Assembly: GCA_017525855.1 (NCBI GenBank) | Contig: JAFXSE010000002.1 | Location: forward strand, 1 to 64,000 | Source: Bacilli bacterium | Lineage (GTDB): Bacteria > Bacillota > Bacilli > RF39 > UBA660 | DNA length: 64,000 nt | Reading direction: 5' to 3' | In this document: one piece after another, positions 51,203 through 63,559 of the stretch | How positions within the stretch are numbered: the first letter of the stretch is position 1 | Layout: every line of letters begins with the position of its first letter | The notes under the pieces: model-generated | The model's database searches: none | What the model was told of the DNA's origin: nothing | What the model saw: the letters and a program-made list of their open reading frames with translations, nothing else | Made by a program: the position numbers and the translations under genes

Positions 51203-52387
51203 CTATTTAATGATTTCGCTAACGTTACCAGCACCAACAGTACGTCCACCTTCACGGATAGAGAACTTAGTACCTTGTTCAATAGCAATTGGGTGAATTA
51301 ATTCAACAGTAATGTTAACATTATCACCTGGCATAACCATTTCTGTACCTTCTGGTAATTCAATTTCACCAGTTACGTCTGTAGTTCTAAAATAGAATTG
51401 AGGACGATATTTTGTGAAGAATGGAGTATGACGTCCACCTTCTTCTTTAGTTAATACATAAACTGCAGCTTTGAATTTAGTATGAGGTGTAACTGTTCCT
51501 GGTTTAGCAAGAACTTGTCCACGTTCAACTTGTTCACGAGAAATACCACGAAGAAGTACTCCCGCATTATCTCCAGCTTCAGCATAATCTAATTGTTTAC
51601 GGAACATTTCAATTCCTGTAGCAACTGTCTTTTGAGTATCTCTAATACCTACGATTTCAACTTCATCATTAAGTTTTAATTTTCCACGTTCAACACGACC
51701 TGTAACAACAGTTCCACGACCAGTGATTGTGAAAACATCTTCAATACTCATTAAGAAAGGCTTATCAGTATCTCTTTCAGGAGTTGGAATCCATTCATCA
51801 ACAGCATCCATAAGTTCTTCAATTTTAGCTACATATTCAGGATCTCCTTCAAGAGCTTTAAGAGCAGAACCACGAATTACTGGAGTATTGTCTCCATCAT
51901 AATCATATTCATTTAATAAGTCACGAATTTCCATTTCTACTAAATCAAGTAGTTCTGGATCATCTACCATATCACACTTATTCATGAAAACAACCATTTT
52001 TGGTACACCAACTTGACGAGCAAGTAAGATATGTTCACGAGTTTGTGCCATAGGTCCATCAGTTGCAGCAATAACTAAGATTGCTCCATCCATTTGAGCA
52101 GCACCTGTAATCATGTTTTTAACATAATCAGCATGTCCTGGACAGTCTACGTGTGCATAATGTCTCTTATCAGTACTATATTCAACGTGTGCAGTATTGA
52201 TAGTAATACCACGTTCTCTTTCTTCTGGTGCTTTATCGATATTTTCGAAAGCAACAGCTTCATTACCGTTCTTACCAGCTAAAACCTTAGTAATAGCAGC
52301 AGTAGTAGTAGTTTTACCATGATCTACGTGTCCGATAGTACCAATGTTAACATGTGGTTTAGAACGATCAAATTTTTCTTTTGCCAT
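51203..52387 (-). CDS. tuf: Elongation factor Tu
   Basis: EF-Tu, 394 residues, delivers aminoacyl-tRNA to the ribosome. GTP-binding motifs [21 protein letters not shown] and NKCDMVDD are intact, as are the C-terminal barrel sequences. It lies downstream of fusA as in the str operon, with a gap of about 90 bp that could hold a separate promoter. Confidence 0.99.
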   Translation of the reverse strand: MAKEKFDRSKPHVNIGTIGHVDHGKTTTTAAITKVLAGKNGNEAVAFENIDKAPEERERGITINTAHVEYSTDKRHYAHVDCPGHADYVKNMITGAAQMDGAILVIAATDGPMAQTREHILLARQVGVPKMVVFMNKCDMVDDPELLDLVEMEIRDLLNEYDYDGDNTPVIRGSALKALEGDPEYVAKIEELMDAVDEWIPTPERDTDKPFLMSIEDVFTITGRGTVVTGRVERGKLKLNDEVEIVGIRDTQKTVATGIEMFRKQLDYAEAGDNAGVLLRGISREQVERGQVLAKPGTVTPHTKFKAAVYVLTKEEGGRHTPFFTKYRPQFYFRTTDVTGEIELPEGTEMVMPGDNVNITVELIHPIAIEQGTKFSIREGGRTVGAGNVSEIIK

Positions 52388-52474
52388 AATTTATTCCTCC
52401 CTATAAATTTCTAATTACAACATTTATTTTATCTAACAATTAACAATTTTTCAACTGTTTTGTTAAAGTTTTTA

Positions 52475-54544
52475 TTAATTTCCACTTTTCTTAACAATTT
52501 CTTCTGAAATACTCTTTGGAACTTCTTCATAATGATCAAAGAACATTACGAAATTAGCTCTTCCTTGAGTATTACTACGAAGTGATGTAGCATAACCAAA
52601 CATCTCTGAAAGTGGTACCATAGCACTAAGTTTAACAGCTCCTAATTGAGTATCTTGTCCTAATGGTTTTCCACGTCTACCAGTTAAATCACCCATTACA
52701 TTACCAAAGTACTCTTCAGGTGTTACAACATCTACTTTCATTATTGGTTCAAGTAGAACTGGTTGACAATTCTTCTTAGCTTCTTTTAAAGCTAAACTAG
52801 CAGCAATTTTAAATGCCATTTCGTTAGAGTCTACATCATGGTAAGAACCATCATATAATGTAGCTTTAACATCAATCATTGGATATCCTGCTAAAATACC
52901 AGTTTGCATAGCTTCTTGTAATCCTTTATCTACAACAGGAATATATTCACGAGGAACTACACCACCAACGATTTGATCAACGAATTCATAACCTTTGTCA
53001 GGGTTTGGCTCGAATTTGATCCAAACATGACCATATTGTCCACGACCACCAGATTGTTTGATATATTTACCTTCACACTCACCAGTAGCCTTAATTGTTT
53101 CACGATAAGCAACTTGTGGACGACCAACATTTGCCTCAACGTTAAATTCACGCTTCATACGATCAACTAATACATCTAAGTGTAACTCACCCATACCTGC
53201 TATAACAGTTTGACCAGTCTCATGATCAGTATGAACTTTAAAAGTTGGATCTTCTTCAGCCAATTTTTGTAAAGCTAAAGCCATTTTATCTTGGTCTGCT
53301 TTAGATTTTGGTTCAACTGCTAGTTCAATAACTGGATCAGGAACAACTAAGCTTTCAAGAATAACAGGTTTCTTTTCATCACATAATGTATCACCTGTAG
53401 TTGTAGCTTTAAGACCAACAGCTGCAGCGATATCTCCTGTATATACATCAGTAATTTCTTTACGTGTATTAGCATGCATCAATAATATACGACCTATTCT
53501 TTCTTTCTCATCTTTTGTAGAGTTAAGTACATAACTACCACTGCTTAAATGACCAGAATAAACTCTAAAGAATGTTAAACGTCCAACAAATGGATCTGTC
53601 ATAACTTTAAATGCTAAAGCACTAAATGGCTCATTATCACTTGGATGTCTTTCTGTCTCTTTACCATTAAGATCAACTCCTTTAATTGAAGGAATATCAA
53701 GCGGACTTGGTAAATAATCTATAACAGCATCAAGTAATAATTTAATACCTTTATTTCCTAAAGCAGTTCCGCACATAACTGGGAAGAATTCAGCTTTAAG
53801 AACACCAGTACGAATAGCTTTCTTAAGAAGTTCAACAGTAATATCTCCACCTTCAAGATAAGCTTCCATTAGATTATCATCAAATTCAGCAACTGCTTCA
53901 ATTAATGCATTTCTCTTTTCTTCAGCAATATCTTTTAAATCTTCAGGTATTTCAATTTCTTTAGCCTCTTCCTCAGGTTTTCCATCATACTCATATGCTT
54001 TCATTGTAACAAGGTCAATAACACCTCTGAAATTATCTTCAGCACCTATTGGCCATTCGATAGGAGCAGCATTAACTCCTAATCTCTCACTAATAGTTTT
54101 TAAACTGAAATTAAAGTCAGCTCCCATTTTATCCATCTTATTTGCAAATATAATACGAGGAACTTTAAATTCAGATGCTTGTCTCCAAACTGTTTCAGTT
54201 TGGGGCTCAACACCAGCTTGTGCATCAATTAATGCAACAGCTCCATCTAATACACGTAAACTACGACTAACTTCAATAGTAAAATCTACGTGTCCTGGAG
54301 TATCAATAATATTGAAACGGTATCCTTTCCAATAGGCTGTAGTAGCTGCAGAAGTGATAGTAATACCACGTTCTTGTTCTTGCACCATCCAGTCCATTTG
54401 ACTCTCACCATCATGAGTTTCACCAATTTTATGAATTTTACCAGTATGATATAATACACGTTCTGTTGTTGTAGTTTTACCAGCATCAATATGAGCCATT
54501 ATACCAAGATTTCTAGTTTGTTCAAGTGAAGTATCTCTTGCCAT
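52475..54544 (-). CDS. fusA: Elongation factor G
   Basis: EF-G, 689 residues, drives translocation. GTPase motifs [24 protein letters not shown] and [11 protein letters not shown] are present, and the C-terminal domains end with [17 protein letters not shown] sequence ([13 protein letters not shown]). Between rpsG and tuf. Confidence 0.99.
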   Translation of the reverse strand: MARDTSLEQTRNLGIMAHIDAGKTTTTERVLYHTGKIHKIGETHDGESQMDWMVQEQERGITITSAATTAYWKGYRFNIIDTPGHVDFTIEVSRSLRVLDGAVALIDAQAGVEPQTETVWRQASEFKVPRIIFANKMDKMGADFNFSLKTISERLGVNAAPIEWPIGAEDNFRGVIDLVTMKAYEYDGKPEEEAKEIEIPEDLKDIAEEKRNALIEAVAEFDDNLMEAYLEGGDITVELLKKAIRTGVLKAEFFPVMCGTALGNKGIKLLLDAVIDYLPSPLDIPSIKGVDLNGKETERHPSDNEPFSALAFKVMTDPFVGRLTFFRVYSGHLSSGSYVLNSTKDEKERIGRILLMHANTRKEITDVYTGDIAAAVGLKATTTGDTLCDEKKPVILESLVVPDPVIELAVEPKSKADQDKMALALQKLAEEDPTFKVHTDHETGQTVIAGMGELHLDVLVDRMKREFNVEANVGRPQVAYRETIKATGECEGKYIKQSGGRGQYGHVWIKFEPNPDKGYEFVDQIVGGVVPREYIPVVDKGLQEAMQTGILAGYPMIDVKATLYDGSYHDVDSNEMAFKIAASLALKEAKKNCQPVLLEPIMKVDVVTPEEYFGNVMGDLTGRRGKPLGQDTQLGAVKLSAMVPLSEMFGYATSLRSNTQGRANFVMFFDHYEEVPKSISEEIVKKSGN

Positions 54545-54556
54545 ATTATTTTCCTC

Positions 54557-55024
54557 CTACCATCTATAATGTGCAAAAGCTTTATTAGCTTCAGCCATTC
54601 TGTGAGTATCCTCACGCTTTTTAACTGCTCCACCAGTACCATTAGCAGCATCCATAATTTCGTTAGCCAAATTTTCAGCCATTCCTTTACCACCACGACT
54701 GCGAGCAAATGATGTTAACCAACGAAGTCCTAAAGCACGTCCTCTTGCAGGACTAACTTCGATTGGCACTTGATAGTTAGATCCACCAACACGGCGAGAT
54801 TTAACTTCAACTTCTGGTATAATGTTTTCCATAGCTTTATTAAATACTTCTAGTGGATCACTACCAGTTTTAGTTTTTACTTGTTCAAATGCATCATAAA
54901 CAATACTTTGAGCTATTCCTTTTTTACCATCCAACATAATTGTATTAATTAGTTTTGTAACTACTTTAGAATTATATATTGGATCAGCAAGAACATCTCT
55001 TTTTACTGCACGTCTCTTACGCAT
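54557..55024 (-). CDS. rpsG: 30S ribosomal protein S7
   Basis: S7, 155 residues, primary binder of the 16S 3' domain. It starts [20 protein letters not shown] and has [23 protein letters not shown] and the final [11 protein letters not shown]. Between rpsL and fusA. Confidence 0.98.
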   Translation of the reverse strand: MRKRRAVKRDVLADPIYNSKVVTKLINTIMLDGKKGIAQSIVYDAFEQVKTKTGSDPLEVFNKAMENIIPEVEVKSRRVGGSNYQVPIEVSPARGRALGLRWLTSFARSRGGKGMAENLANEIMDAANGTGGAVKKREDTHRMAEANKAFAHYRW

Positions 55025-55064
55025 TATTATTTCCTCCCTTCAAAAATTTTATTAATTATTCATC

Positions 55065-55478
55065 TTATTTCTTTGGTTTTTTAGCACCATATTTGCTACG
55101 ACCTTGCATACGGTCTTGTACTCCAGCAGTATCAAGTGTACCACGAATTACATGATAACGAACACCGATTAAGTCCTTAACACGTCCACCACGAATTAAT
55201 ACAACACTATGTTCTTGTAAATTATGTCCAATTCCTGGAATATAAGTATCTACTTCTTTTCCGTTACTTAAACGTACACGAGCGTACTTTCTTAAAGCTG
55301 AGTTTGGTTTTTTAGGTGTCTTAGTACCAACACGAGTACAAACTCCACGTTTTTGTGGTGACTTAACATCTGTAGTCTTTTTCTTAATTGTATTTAGTCC
55401 AACTCCTAAAACCGGAGATTTACTTTTACGAACTTTATTTTTACGTTTTTTATTAACTAATTGGTTAATTGTAGGCAT
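55065..55478 (-). CDS. rpsL: 30S ribosomal protein S12
   Basis: S12, 137 residues, at the decoding centre. It starts [16 protein letters not shown]; the streptomycin region [19 protein letters not shown] has the wild-type Lys, and [17 protein letters not shown] follows. First gene of the str operon. Confidence 0.99.
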   Translation of the reverse strand: MPTINQLVNKKRKNKVRKSKSPVLGVGLNTIKKKTTDVKSPQKRGVCTRVGTKTPKKPNSALRKYARVRLSNGKEVDTYIPGIGHNLQEHSVVLIRGGRVKDLIGVRYHVIRGTLDTAGVQDRMQGRSKYGAKKPKK

Positions 55479-55508
55479 ATTTTATATATCTCCTTTCTTG
55501 ACACATAT

Positions 55509-55519
55509 CCTGGTGTATC
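55509..55519 (-). promoter_or_regulatory. Leader motif shared with the S10 operon
   Basis: GATACACCAGG on the minus strand, identical to 19387-19397. Here it directly follows a TAAAAT -10, while in the S10 leader it is some 37 bp downstream of the -10. Confidence 0.4.
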
Positions 55520-55547
55520 ATTTTACCCTATAAATAAAATTTTGCAA
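55520..55547 (-). promoter_or_regulatory. Proximal promoter of the str operon
   Basis: Minus strand TTGCAA (55542-55547), 16 bp, TAAAAT (55520-55525), the same two hexamers as in the S10 promoter. Confidence 0.55.
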
Positions 55548-55577
55548 AACTGCAAAACTCATTTAATCAGCAACAAT

Positions 55578-55606
55578 AATATATCACCATAATGAAAAAT
55601 AGTCAA
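55578..55606 (-). promoter_or_regulatory. Distal promoter of the str operon
   Basis: Minus strand TTGACT (55601-55606), 17 bp, TATATT (55578-55583). Confidence 0.65.
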
Positions 55607-55629
55607 TAAAAATTTGTTGTTTTTATTAA

Positions 55630-56028
55630 CTATTTCATTATTAAATACTGTTCAACGGTATTTACTACTATTTTATTATCAATATCGCTATTTATTCCAC
55701 TAAATGTTTTAATTTCATAATTACCATCTCTATATAACTTAAAAATTACAAAGTTTCCTAAAGATTTATCACTTTTATATAAATCATACCAAAAATCAAG
55801 TATCTCAAACATCAAATCTTCTACCTCAAAATTATCATCATAGTACCGAACTAAATCTATAATCTTATCTATACTATTCGATATACATTTGCATTGAAAT
55901 TCCTTACTGATAGCCTTATTCCCATTTACTTCACAATTTCTAACTAACAGTGAAAAAACACATTTTTCCCAATCATTAGGTAAAAAAGAAACTAATTTTT
56001 GTGCACACTCAGAATAGTTTCTAATCAT
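55630..56028 (-). CDS. Hypothetical cytoplasmic protein
   Basis: A 132-residue acidic protein that I do not recognise. It mixes helices (NDWEKCVFSLLVRN, SIDKIIDLVRYYDD) with a C-terminal strand region (FVIFKLYRDGNYEIKTF). The general look recalls small immunity-type proteins, but no motif supports that. Its start is one base after the stop of the small membrane protein gene, so both are made from one transcript between rpoC and rpsL. Confidence 0.6.
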   Translation of the reverse strand: MIRNYSECAQKLVSFLPNDWEKCVFSLLVRNCEVNGNKAISKEFQCKCISNSIDKIIDLVRYYDDNFEVEDLMFEILDFWYDLYKSDKSLGNFVIFKLYRDGNYEIKTFSGINSDIDNKIVVNTVEQYLIMK

Positions 56029-56029
56029 A

Positions 56030-56155
56030 TTATATTACCAATCCTAACCCTATATTTCTCGCAAAAAAATAAGCAAGAATTATTAATAAAATAAGTATAA
56101 TCATAACGATTATCATTGTTGACATTCCAAACCCCTTATTACTCAATTTTCTCAT
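56030..56155 (-). CDS. Small single-pass membrane protein
   Basis: A 41-codon gene: Lys-rich start (MRKLSNKGFGMS), one membrane segment of about 20 residues (MIIVMIILILLIILAYFF), and a short tail ending in GLVI. The ribosome binding site is GGGTGA. It is coupled to the 132-residue gene by a one-base gap. Small hydrophobic proteins like this are easily missed; function unknown. Confidence 0.55.
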   Translation of the reverse strand: MRKLSNKGFGMSTMIIVMIILILLIILAYFFARNIGLGLVI

Positions 56156-56202
56156 AGTAATCACCCATTAATATTCTAGTAAATATTTAAACAAAAGTAA
56201 AG

Positions 56203-56225
56203 AAAAAGGAATAGTTTCCTATTCC
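56203..56225 (-). terminator. rpoBC terminator
   Basis: Minus-strand stem GGAATAG/CTATTCC with a GAAA tetraloop and five Ts, overlapping the rpoC stop. Confidence 0.88.
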
Positions 56226-59200
56226 ATAAATTCATCTTCTAATTTTTCTAAAGGCTCTTCATCAATAAATTCCTTAGCCAATGTATAATCAACGTCTTGG
56301 TAATCCTTAATCCCAGTTCCAGCTGGAATAGTTTTACCAATAATTACATTTTCTTTTAATCCCTCTAAATCATCTACTTTGCCTTTTATAGCAGCATCAG
56401 TTAAGATTCTTGTAGTTTCCTGGAATGATGCGGCAGATAAGAATGAATCAGTTTCAAGGGAAGCTTTAGTAATACCAAGAAGTACTGGTTTACCAATAGC
56501 TGGCTTTTTACCTTGAATAACAGCATCACGGTTTCCACTTGTAAATTCATGGAAGTTAACAAGTGAACCAGGAAGGAACTTAGTATCACCACAATCCATA
56601 ATTCTCATGCGAGAAATCATTCTACGAGCAATAATTTCAATATGTTTATCTGAAATATCAACACCTTGAGAACGATAAGTATTTTGTACTTCTTTTAAAA
56701 TATACTCTTGTGTAGTAATAGGATCTGTAACGTCAAGTAATTCTTTAGGACTAATAGCACCTTCAGTTAATTTATCTCCACATTTAACTTTAGTACCCTT
56801 TTCCACCGTCAACTTAGAACCATAATTAGTAACATGTTCTTTAGTTTCTAGTTTATTAGTAATACTAATCTTATATTTTCCGTGATCCTCTTTAATTTTA
56901 CTAACCTCTCCATCAATTTCAGCAATAGTTGCTTTACCTTTAGGATTACGTGCTTCAAATAATTCTTGTACACGAGGAAGACCTTGTGTAATATCTTCTT
57001 CTCCAGCAACTCCACCAGTATGGAAAGTACGCATTGTAAGCTGAGTACCTGGCTCACCGATTGATTGAGCAGCCATAACACCAACTGCCTCACCTATTTC
57101 AACTAAATTACCAGTAGCCAAGTTACGACCATAACATTTTTGACAAACTCCATTTTGAACATTACATGTTAAAATAGTACGTATTTCAACCTCTTTAATA
57201 CCTGCAGCTACAATCTTTTCAGCTATATTTTCAGTAATCATTTCTAATTTATCAACAATAACTTGTTTTGTTTCAGGATGAATAACTTTCTTATTGGCAA
57301 AACGACCAACAATACGATCATATAAACCTTCAATTACAGAACCAGTTTTATCATTTATGAAATCATGAACTACAACACCTTGGTCAGTTCCACAATCACT
57401 ACATCTAACAATCATATCTTGACTTACATCAACTAAACGCCTTGTTAAATATCCAGAGTCTGCAGTTTTCAAAGCAGTATCAGCTGATCCCTTACGAGCA
57501 CTATGTGTAGATAAGAAGAATTCAGCAACAGAAAGTCCTTCTTTGAAGTTTGAAAGAACTGGAATTTCAATTGGATCTCCATTTGGCTTCTGCATCAAAC
57601 CTCTCATACCAGCAACTTGTGTAAAGTTAGAGATATTACCACGAGCTTTAGAATGCATCATCATGAATATTGGATTATCAACTTCAGCCTTAGAGATCTC
57701 TTCAAGTTCAGCTTGAACTTTATCCTTAACACCATACCAAGTTTCAATAACCTTAGCATGTCTTTCATCTTCAGTGATTAAACCACGTTTATATTGCTTA
57801 TTAATTTTATCAACTGTAGCTTGACCTTCATTAATAAACTCTTGTTTTTTACTACTAGTTGCAACATCACTCATACTAACTGTTATACCAGCTAAAGTAG
57901 AATACTTAAATCCTAAATCTTTTAATTTATCAAGCATTGTTGAAGTTTCAGTAGTCTTATAACGTTTAAATACCTGAGCAATAATCTTCTCTAATGCACC
58001 TTTAGCAAATGGTTTTACCAATTCCATATTTTTAATCTCTTCAACTACATTCTTACCACGCTCAATAAAATACTTATTAGGAGTTATTTGTTGAATATTT
58101 TCATCACTAGGCTCATTTACATAAGGGAATGAATCAGGTAATATTTCATTAAATTTAATTTTACCTACTGTAGTAACTAAATATTTATCTTTTTTATCAT
58201 CAGTAAACAACTTATGTTTAAATGAACTAACAGGTACTGCAATTCTAGTATGAAGAGTAATTTCACGTCTTTCATAAGCCATAAGAGCTTCATTAGTATT
58301 TTTAAATAATCTACCTTCTCCTACTTCCCCAGCTTTTTCCATTGTTATATAATAATTACCTAAAACCATATCTTGTGATGGTGTAACAATTGGATCTCCA
58401 GATTTTGGATGTAGGATATTATTAGAACCAAGCATTAACATTCTAGCCTCAGCTTGAGCCTCTTCAGATAAAGGTACGTGAACAGCCATTTGATCACCAT
58501 CAAAGTCAGCATTAAATGCAGGACAAACAAGTGGATGAAGTCTAATAGCCTTTCCTCCAACCAAGATAGGTTCAAAAGCTTGAATTCCTAATCTATGTAA
58601 AGTTGGAGCACGGTTTAATAATACAGGATGTTCTTTAATAACATCTTCAACTACATCCCATACAAGTGGGTCACGATTATCAATAAGTCTCTTAGCCGCC
58701 TTAATATTATGAGCAATATCTCTATCAACTAAACCATTTATAACATGTGGTTTAAATAACTCTAATGCCATCTCTTTTGGAATACCACATTGATACATCT
58801 TAAGTGAAGGTCCAACAACTATAACACTACGACCAGAATAATCAACACGTTTTCCTAATAAATTTTGACGGAAACGTCCTTGTTTTCCCTTTAACATACT
58901 GGACAAAGACTTTAATGGTCTATTTCCAGCACCAGTAACACTTCTACCACGACGTCCATTATCAAATAATGCATCAACTGCTTCTTGTAACATACGTTTT
59001 TCATTTTGAATTATAATTCCAGGAGCTCCTAGGTCGATTAATTTTTTTAAACGATTGTTACGATTAATAACACGACGATATAAGTCATTTAAATCAGATG
59101 TTGCAAATCTACCACCATCTAACTGAATCATTGGTCTTAAATCAGGTGGAATAACTGGAATACAATCTAAAATCATCCATTCAGGTCTTTGATTAGATTT

Positions 59201-59851
59201 ATAGAATGCATCCAAAACATCAAGTCTTTTAACTAATCTAATACGTTTTTGTCCTTGAGCAGTCTCAAGTTCTTCTTCTATTTCAGCAATTTCTTTACCT
59301 AAATCTACCTTTTTTAGCAATTCTTTTATTGCCTCGGCTCCCATACCTACTCTGAAACCATTACCATATTTCTCATAATAAGCACGGTATTCTTTTTCAG
59401 ATAAAGTTTGCTTATCCTCTAAAGGTGCATTACCTTTATCAATTACAACATAACTAACAAAGTATAGTACCTCTTCCAAATCTCTTGGGCTCATATCAAG
59501 TACTAATCCCATTCTAGAAGGAACACCTTTAAAGAACCAAATATGTGAAACAGGAGAAGCAAGTTCAATATGTCCCATACGTTCACGACGTACCTTAGAA
59601 CGTGTAACTTCAACTCCACATCTATCACATACAATATTTTTATATCTTACCCTTTTATATTTTCCACATGAACATTCAAAATCTTTTGTTGGTCCAAATA
59701 TTTTTTCACAGAACAATCCATCTCTTTCAGGTCTTAATGTTCTATAATTAATAGTCTCTGGTTTTTTTACCTCTCCATATGACCATTCTCTAATTTTTTC
59801 AGGAGAAGCTATACCAATTTTTAACGCTTTAATCTTATTTACTTCAATCAT
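56219..59851 (-). CDS. rpoC: RNA polymerase beta' subunit
   Basis: 1210 residues. The N-terminal zinc ligands are in [20 protein letters not shown], the catalytic Mg site in [14 protein letters not shown], the trigger-loop region in [20 protein letters not shown], and a second cysteine cluster in CGTDQGV and CQKCYGRN. Its ATG overlaps the rpoB stop by one base (TAATG). Confidence 0.99.
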   Translation of the reverse strand: MIEVNKIKALKIGIASPEKIREWSYGEVKKPETINYRTLRPERDGLFCEKIFGPTKDFECSCGKYKRVRYKNIVCDRCGVEVTRSKVRRERMGHIELASPVSHIWFFKGVPSRMGLVLDMSPRDLEEVLYFVSYVVIDKGNAPLEDKQTLSEKEYRAYYEKYGNGFRVGMGAEAIKELLKKVDLGKEIAEIEEELETAQGQKRIRLVKRLDVLDAFYKSNQRPEWMILDCIPVIPPDLRPMIQLDGGRFATSDLNDLYRRVINRNNRLKKLIDLGAPGIIIQNEKRMLQEAVDALFDNGRRGRSVTGAGNRPLKSLSSMLKGKQGRFRQNLLGKRVDYSGRSVIVVGPSLKMYQCGIPKEMALELFKPHVINGLVDRDIAHNIKAAKRLIDNRDPLVWDVVEDVIKEHPVLLNRAPTLHRLGIQAFEPILVGGKAIRLHPLVCPAFNADFDGDQMAVHVPLSEEAQAEARMLMLGSNNILHPKSGDPIVTPSQDMVLGNYYITMEKAGEVGEGRLFKNTNEALMAYERREITLHTRIAVPVSSFKHKLFTDDKKDKYLVTTVGKIKFNEILPDSFPYVNEPSDENIQQITPNKYFIERGKNVVEEIKNMELVKPFAKGALEKIIAQVFKRYKTTETSTMLDKLKDLGFKYSTLAGITVSMSDVATSSKKQEFINEGQATVDKINKQYKRGLITEDERHAKVIETWYGVKDKVQAELEEISKAEVDNPIFMMMHSKARGNISNFTQVAGMRGLMQKPNGDPIEIPVLSNFKEGLSVAEFFLSTHSARKGSADTALKTADSGYLTRRLVDVSQDMIVRCSDCGTDQGVVVHDFINDKTGSVIEGLYDRIVGRFANKKVIHPETKQVIVDKLEMITENIAEKIVAAGIKEVEIRTILTCNVQNGVCQKCYGRNLATGNLVEIGEAVGVMAAQSIGEPGTQLTMRTFHTGGVAGEEDITQGLPRVQELFEARNPKGKATIAEIDGEVSKIKEDHGKYKISITNKLETKEHVTNYGSKLTVEKGTKVKCGDKLTEGAISPKELLDVTDPITTQEYILKEVQNTYRSQGVDISDKHIEIIARRMISRMRIMDCGDTKFLPGSLVNFHEFTSGNRDAVIQGKKPAIGKPVLLGITKASLETDSFLSAASFQETTRILTDAAIKGKVDDLEGLKENVIIGKTIPAGTGIKDYQDVDYTLAKEFIDEEPLEKLEDEFME

Positions 59852-62800
59852 TAGAAATCTTCTCCTTCCTCAAACTCATCTAAATCATCCATACTATCGA
59901 ATTCGTCTTCGATATCCTCATCTATATCTTCTTCAACTTCTTCATCATCTTCAATAGTAGTATCGGAAATAGACTTAGCAGGAACATCCACTTCATCAAT
60001 AGATAGTTTTAATTCTTCTTTATCTTCTTGTTCTTCAATATCTTTTAGTTGTAGTGCTTCACCTTGATCATCAATTATTGATACATCAAGTCCTAAAGCT
60101 TGGAATTCTTTCATAAGTACTCTAAATGATTCTGGAACGCCAGCATCGTCAACTTGATTGCCTTTAACTATTGACTCATAAACTTTTACACGTCCAACAA
60201 CATCATCAGATTTTACTGTCATCATTTCTTGTAATGTATGAGCAGCACCATACGCATATAATGCCCAAACTTCCATTTCACCAAAACGCTGACCTCCAAA
60301 TTGAGCTTTACCTCCAAGTGGTTGTTGTGTAACTAATGAATAAGGTCCTGTACTACGTGCATGTAATTTATCATCAACCATGTGATGAAGTTTAATCATA
60401 TACATAACACCAACAGAAATTCTATTATCAAATGGTTCACCTGTACGTCCATCATATAGAATAGTTTTTCCATCGGCATCCATACCAGCCTCTTTCATCA
60501 TATCTTCTATATCTTCAACATGTGCTCCATCAAATACTGGAGTAGCTACATGAACACCTAATTTCTTAGCAGCCATACCCATATGCAATTCTAGAACTTG
60601 TCCTAAATTCATACGTGAAGGAACACCTTGCGGATTAAGCATAATATCAACTGGAGTTCCATCTGGCATATATGGCATATCCTCTTGTGGAAGAATAAGT
60701 GAAATAACACCCTTATTACCATGACGTCCACTCATCTTATCTCCAACTTGAATCTTACGTTTTTGAATTATATAAACACGTATAACTTTACTAACACCAG
60801 CTGGTAATTCATCATTATCTTTACGTGAATATATCTTAATATCATGAACTATACCATCTCCACCATGTGGAACACGAAGAGATGTATCACGAACCTCACG
60901 AGTCTTCTCTCCAAATATAGCATGTAATAGTTTTTCCTCTGAAGTAAGTTCAGCCATTCCTTTTGGAGTAACCTTACCAACAAGAATATCCCCTTCTTTT
61001 ACCTCAGTACCAATAGCTATAATACCATTTTCATCTAAATTACGTCTTGCTTCCTCGCTAACATTTGGTATATCACGAGTAATTTCTTCAGGTCCTAATT
61101 TAGTTTCACGACATTGCATCTCATAATCTTCCAAATGTAAAGAAGTATATGCATCATCTTTAACTAAATTTTCATTTAATATAACAGCATCCTCATAGTT
61201 ATAACCATTAAATGTCATAAAAGCAACAGTCATATTTTTACCAAGAGCAAGTTCTCCCTTATCAGTACTGTTACCATCAGCAAGTATTGTAACATCTGCC
61301 TTTACTTTATCACCAGGTTTTACAATAGGTCTTTGATGAGAACAAATACTAGAGTTAGCAAGCTCAAAATTTGCTAAACGATATGTATCTTTTCCATCTT
61401 TTGTTTTAACAACAACCTTACGGGCATCTGCATATTCTACTACACCATCATTTTTAGCAACAATACAAACACCAGAATCTTTTGCAGCAATATGCTCAAC
61501 ACCAGTTCCTATAAATGGAGCTTCTGTCTTAAGTAATGGCATAGCTTGACGCTGCATGTTTGCACCCATCAATGCACGTGTAGCATCATCATGTTCCAAG
61601 AATGGAATACAACTTGTTGTAACAGATACAACTTGTTGTGGACTTACATCAATATAATCTACTTGCTCAGGCTTTGCAAGAATATTCTCTCCATGGAAAC
61701 GCGCATTTACTAAATCATCAGTAATTGTATTATTCTTATCAGTTCCAACAGTTGATTGACTAATAATATAATCTTCTTCCTCGTCAGCTGTTAAATATAC
61801 TATCTCATCAATTATTTTAGAATTAATAACTTTACGATATGGAGTCATAATAAATCCATATTCATCAATTTTAGCATAACTAGCTAAACTTGTAATAAGA
61901 CCAATATTAGGTCCTTCAGGAGACTCAATAGGACAAATTCTACCATAATGTGAACTATTAACGTCACGAACTTCAACACCAGCACGATCACGTGAAAGAC
62001 CACCTGGTCCTAAAGCACTTAAACGACGTTTATTAGTAAGCTCAGCAATAGGGTTAGTTTGATCCATAAATTGTGAAAGTTGACTGCTTCCAAAGAATTC
62101 CTTCATAGCAGCAGTAACTGGTCTAATATTGATTAATGTTTTTGGAGTAACTTCTTCCATTTCTTGAGTAGTCATTCTTTCACGAATAACTCTTTCCATT
62201 CTAGAAACACCAATACGGAATTGATTTTGTAATAGTTCTCCAACTTGACGAACACGACGATTACCTAAATGATCAATTTCATCAAAATTACCTACACCAT
62301 GTAGTAAATTTAAATAATAAGATACTGAAGCATATACATCAGAAATTGTTAATCTCTTAACATCGATACTCTGATCATTACCAATAACAAGCATTGTTTT
62401 TCTCTTATCACTTGGATCGTAAATCTTAACAATTTGAACCTTATTATAAGAATCTAGCTCATCATTAATTTTAACTTCTTTGACTCCAAAGCCAGTACTT
62501 AAAGCTTTTCTAACTTCATCAATATTAGCTTTAGTAACTTGAGTACCTTTCTCAAAAACAACTTTTGAGTCAATTATAATATCCTCTGCTAACGTCTGAT
62601 TTAATAATCTATCGCATACATTAAGTTTACGATTAAATTTATAACGTCCGACCTTAGCTAAATCGTATCTAAATTCATCAAAAAATCTTGTAATAATATT
62701 ATTTTTAGAAGAATCTAAAGTAGCAGGTTCGCCCGGTCTTAATTTTTCATAAATCTCAATTAAGGCTTCATCTGTATTTTTAGTAGAGTCTTTACTTATA

Positions 62801-63459
62801 GTATTTTCTAAGTATTCATCCTTACCAAACATACTATAAATATCATCATCACTAGAAAGTCCAAAAGCACGAAGTAAAGTAGTTAAAGCAACTTTTCTTG
62901 TACGATCAATTCTGACATACAAAATATCCCTTGCATCAGTTTCAAATTCTAACCAAGTACCACGAGTAGGAATAATCTGTGAAGTGATTAATTCACGACC
63001 ATTTTTATCTATCTCATGATTAAAATAAACACTAGGACTACGTACCAATTGAGAAACAATAACACGTTCAGCACCATTAATAACAAAAGTACCAGAGTCA
63101 GTCATTATAGGCATATCACCCATAAAGATTTCTTGTTCTTTAACCTCCCCAGTCTCACAGTTAAACAACCTAACTTCTACTTTCAAAGGAGCAGAATAAG
63201 TAGTTTCTCTGTCCTTACTTTCTTTAATAGAAAATCTAGGTTCTTCAAAATGATAATTTCCAAACTCAATTCTGTAAGTACCAGAAAAATCTTCAACAGG
63301 AAATAAATCATCAAAAACCTCTTGAATACCCTTATCAATAAACCTTTGATAAGATTTCTTTTGAATTTCTAACAAATCCTTTAATTCGTATATATCACGA
63401 ATTTTTGAGTAATTTCTTCTTTCGCGGTGGCCACCACAATTTACTATTTTATATGACAC
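59851..63459 (-). CDS. rpoB: RNA polymerase beta subunit
   Basis: 1202 residues when started at the GTG at 63459, which has GGGGTG 6 bp upstream and aligns with the usual start (then [19 protein letters not shown]); an in-frame ATG further upstream lacks this. The rifampicin region [20 protein letters not shown] and [17 protein letters not shown] is wild type. The last 65 or so residues form a strongly acidic tail ([19 protein letters not shown]). Downstream of a ybxB-like gene as in Bacillus. Confidence 0.98.
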   Translation of the reverse strand: MSYKIVNCGGHRERRNYSKIRDIYELKDLLEIQKKSYQRFIDKGIQEVFDDLFPVEDFSGTYRIEFGNYHFEEPRFSIKESKDRETTYSAPLKVEVRLFNCETGEVKEQEIFMGDMPIMTDSGTFVINGAERVIVSQLVRSPSVYFNHEIDKNGRELITSQIIPTRGTWLEFETDARDILYVRIDRTRKVALTTLLRAFGLSSDDDIYSMFGKDEYLENTISKDSTKNTDEALIEIYEKLRPGEPATLDSSKNNIITRFFDEFRYDLAKVGRYKFNRKLNVCDRLLNQTLAEDIIIDSKVVFEKGTQVTKANIDEVRKALSTGFGVKEVKINDELDSYNKVQIVKIYDPSDKRKTMLVIGNDQSIDVKRLTISDVYASVSYYLNLLHGVGNFDEIDHLGNRRVRQVGELLQNQFRIGVSRMERVIRERMTTQEMEEVTPKTLINIRPVTAAMKEFFGSSQLSQFMDQTNPIAELTNKRRLSALGPGGLSRDRAGVEVRDVNSSHYGRICPIESPEGPNIGLITSLASYAKIDEYGFIMTPYRKVINSKIIDEIVYLTADEEEDYIISQSTVGTDKNNTITDDLVNARFHGENILAKPEQVDYIDVSPQQVVSVTTSCIPFLEHDDATRALMGANMQRQAMPLLKTEAPFIGTGVEHIAAKDSGVCIVAKNDGVVEYADARKVVVKTKDGKDTYRLANFELANSSICSHQRPIVKPGDKVKADVTILADGNSTDKGELALGKNMTVAFMTFNGYNYEDAVILNENLVKDDAYTSLHLEDYEMQCRETKLGPEEITRDIPNVSEEARRNLDENGIIAIGTEVKEGDILVGKVTPKGMAELTSEEKLLHAIFGEKTREVRDTSLRVPHGGDGIVHDIKIYSRKDNDELPAGVSKVIRVYIIQKRKIQVGDKMSGRHGNKGVISLILPQEDMPYMPDGTPVDIMLNPQGVPSRMNLGQVLELHMGMAAKKLGVHVATPVFDGAHVEDIEDMMKEAGMDADGKTILYDGRTGEPFDNRISVGVMYMIKLHHMVDDKLHARSTGPYSLVTQQPLGGKAQFGGQRFGEMEVWALYAYGAAHTLQEMMTVKSDDVVGRVKVYESIVKGNQVDDAGVPESFRVLMKEFQALGLDVSIIDDQGEALQLKDIEEQEDKEELKLSIDEVDVPAKSISDTTIEDDEEVEEDIDEDIEDEFDSMDDLDEFEEGEDF

Positions 63460-63530
63460 ATATTTCACCCCAATACACATAATAAATTCAAAGAACATAT
63501 TTATAAAAAATAATACGTTGCCAATTTATA

Positions 63531-63559
63531 TTAATAACATAAATTTATCAATTAGTCAA
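63531..63559 (-). promoter_or_regulatory. Possible promoter of rpoBC
   Basis: Minus strand TTGACT (63554-63559), 17 bp, TATTAA (63531-63536), between the methyltransferase gene and rpoB. Confidence 0.4.
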
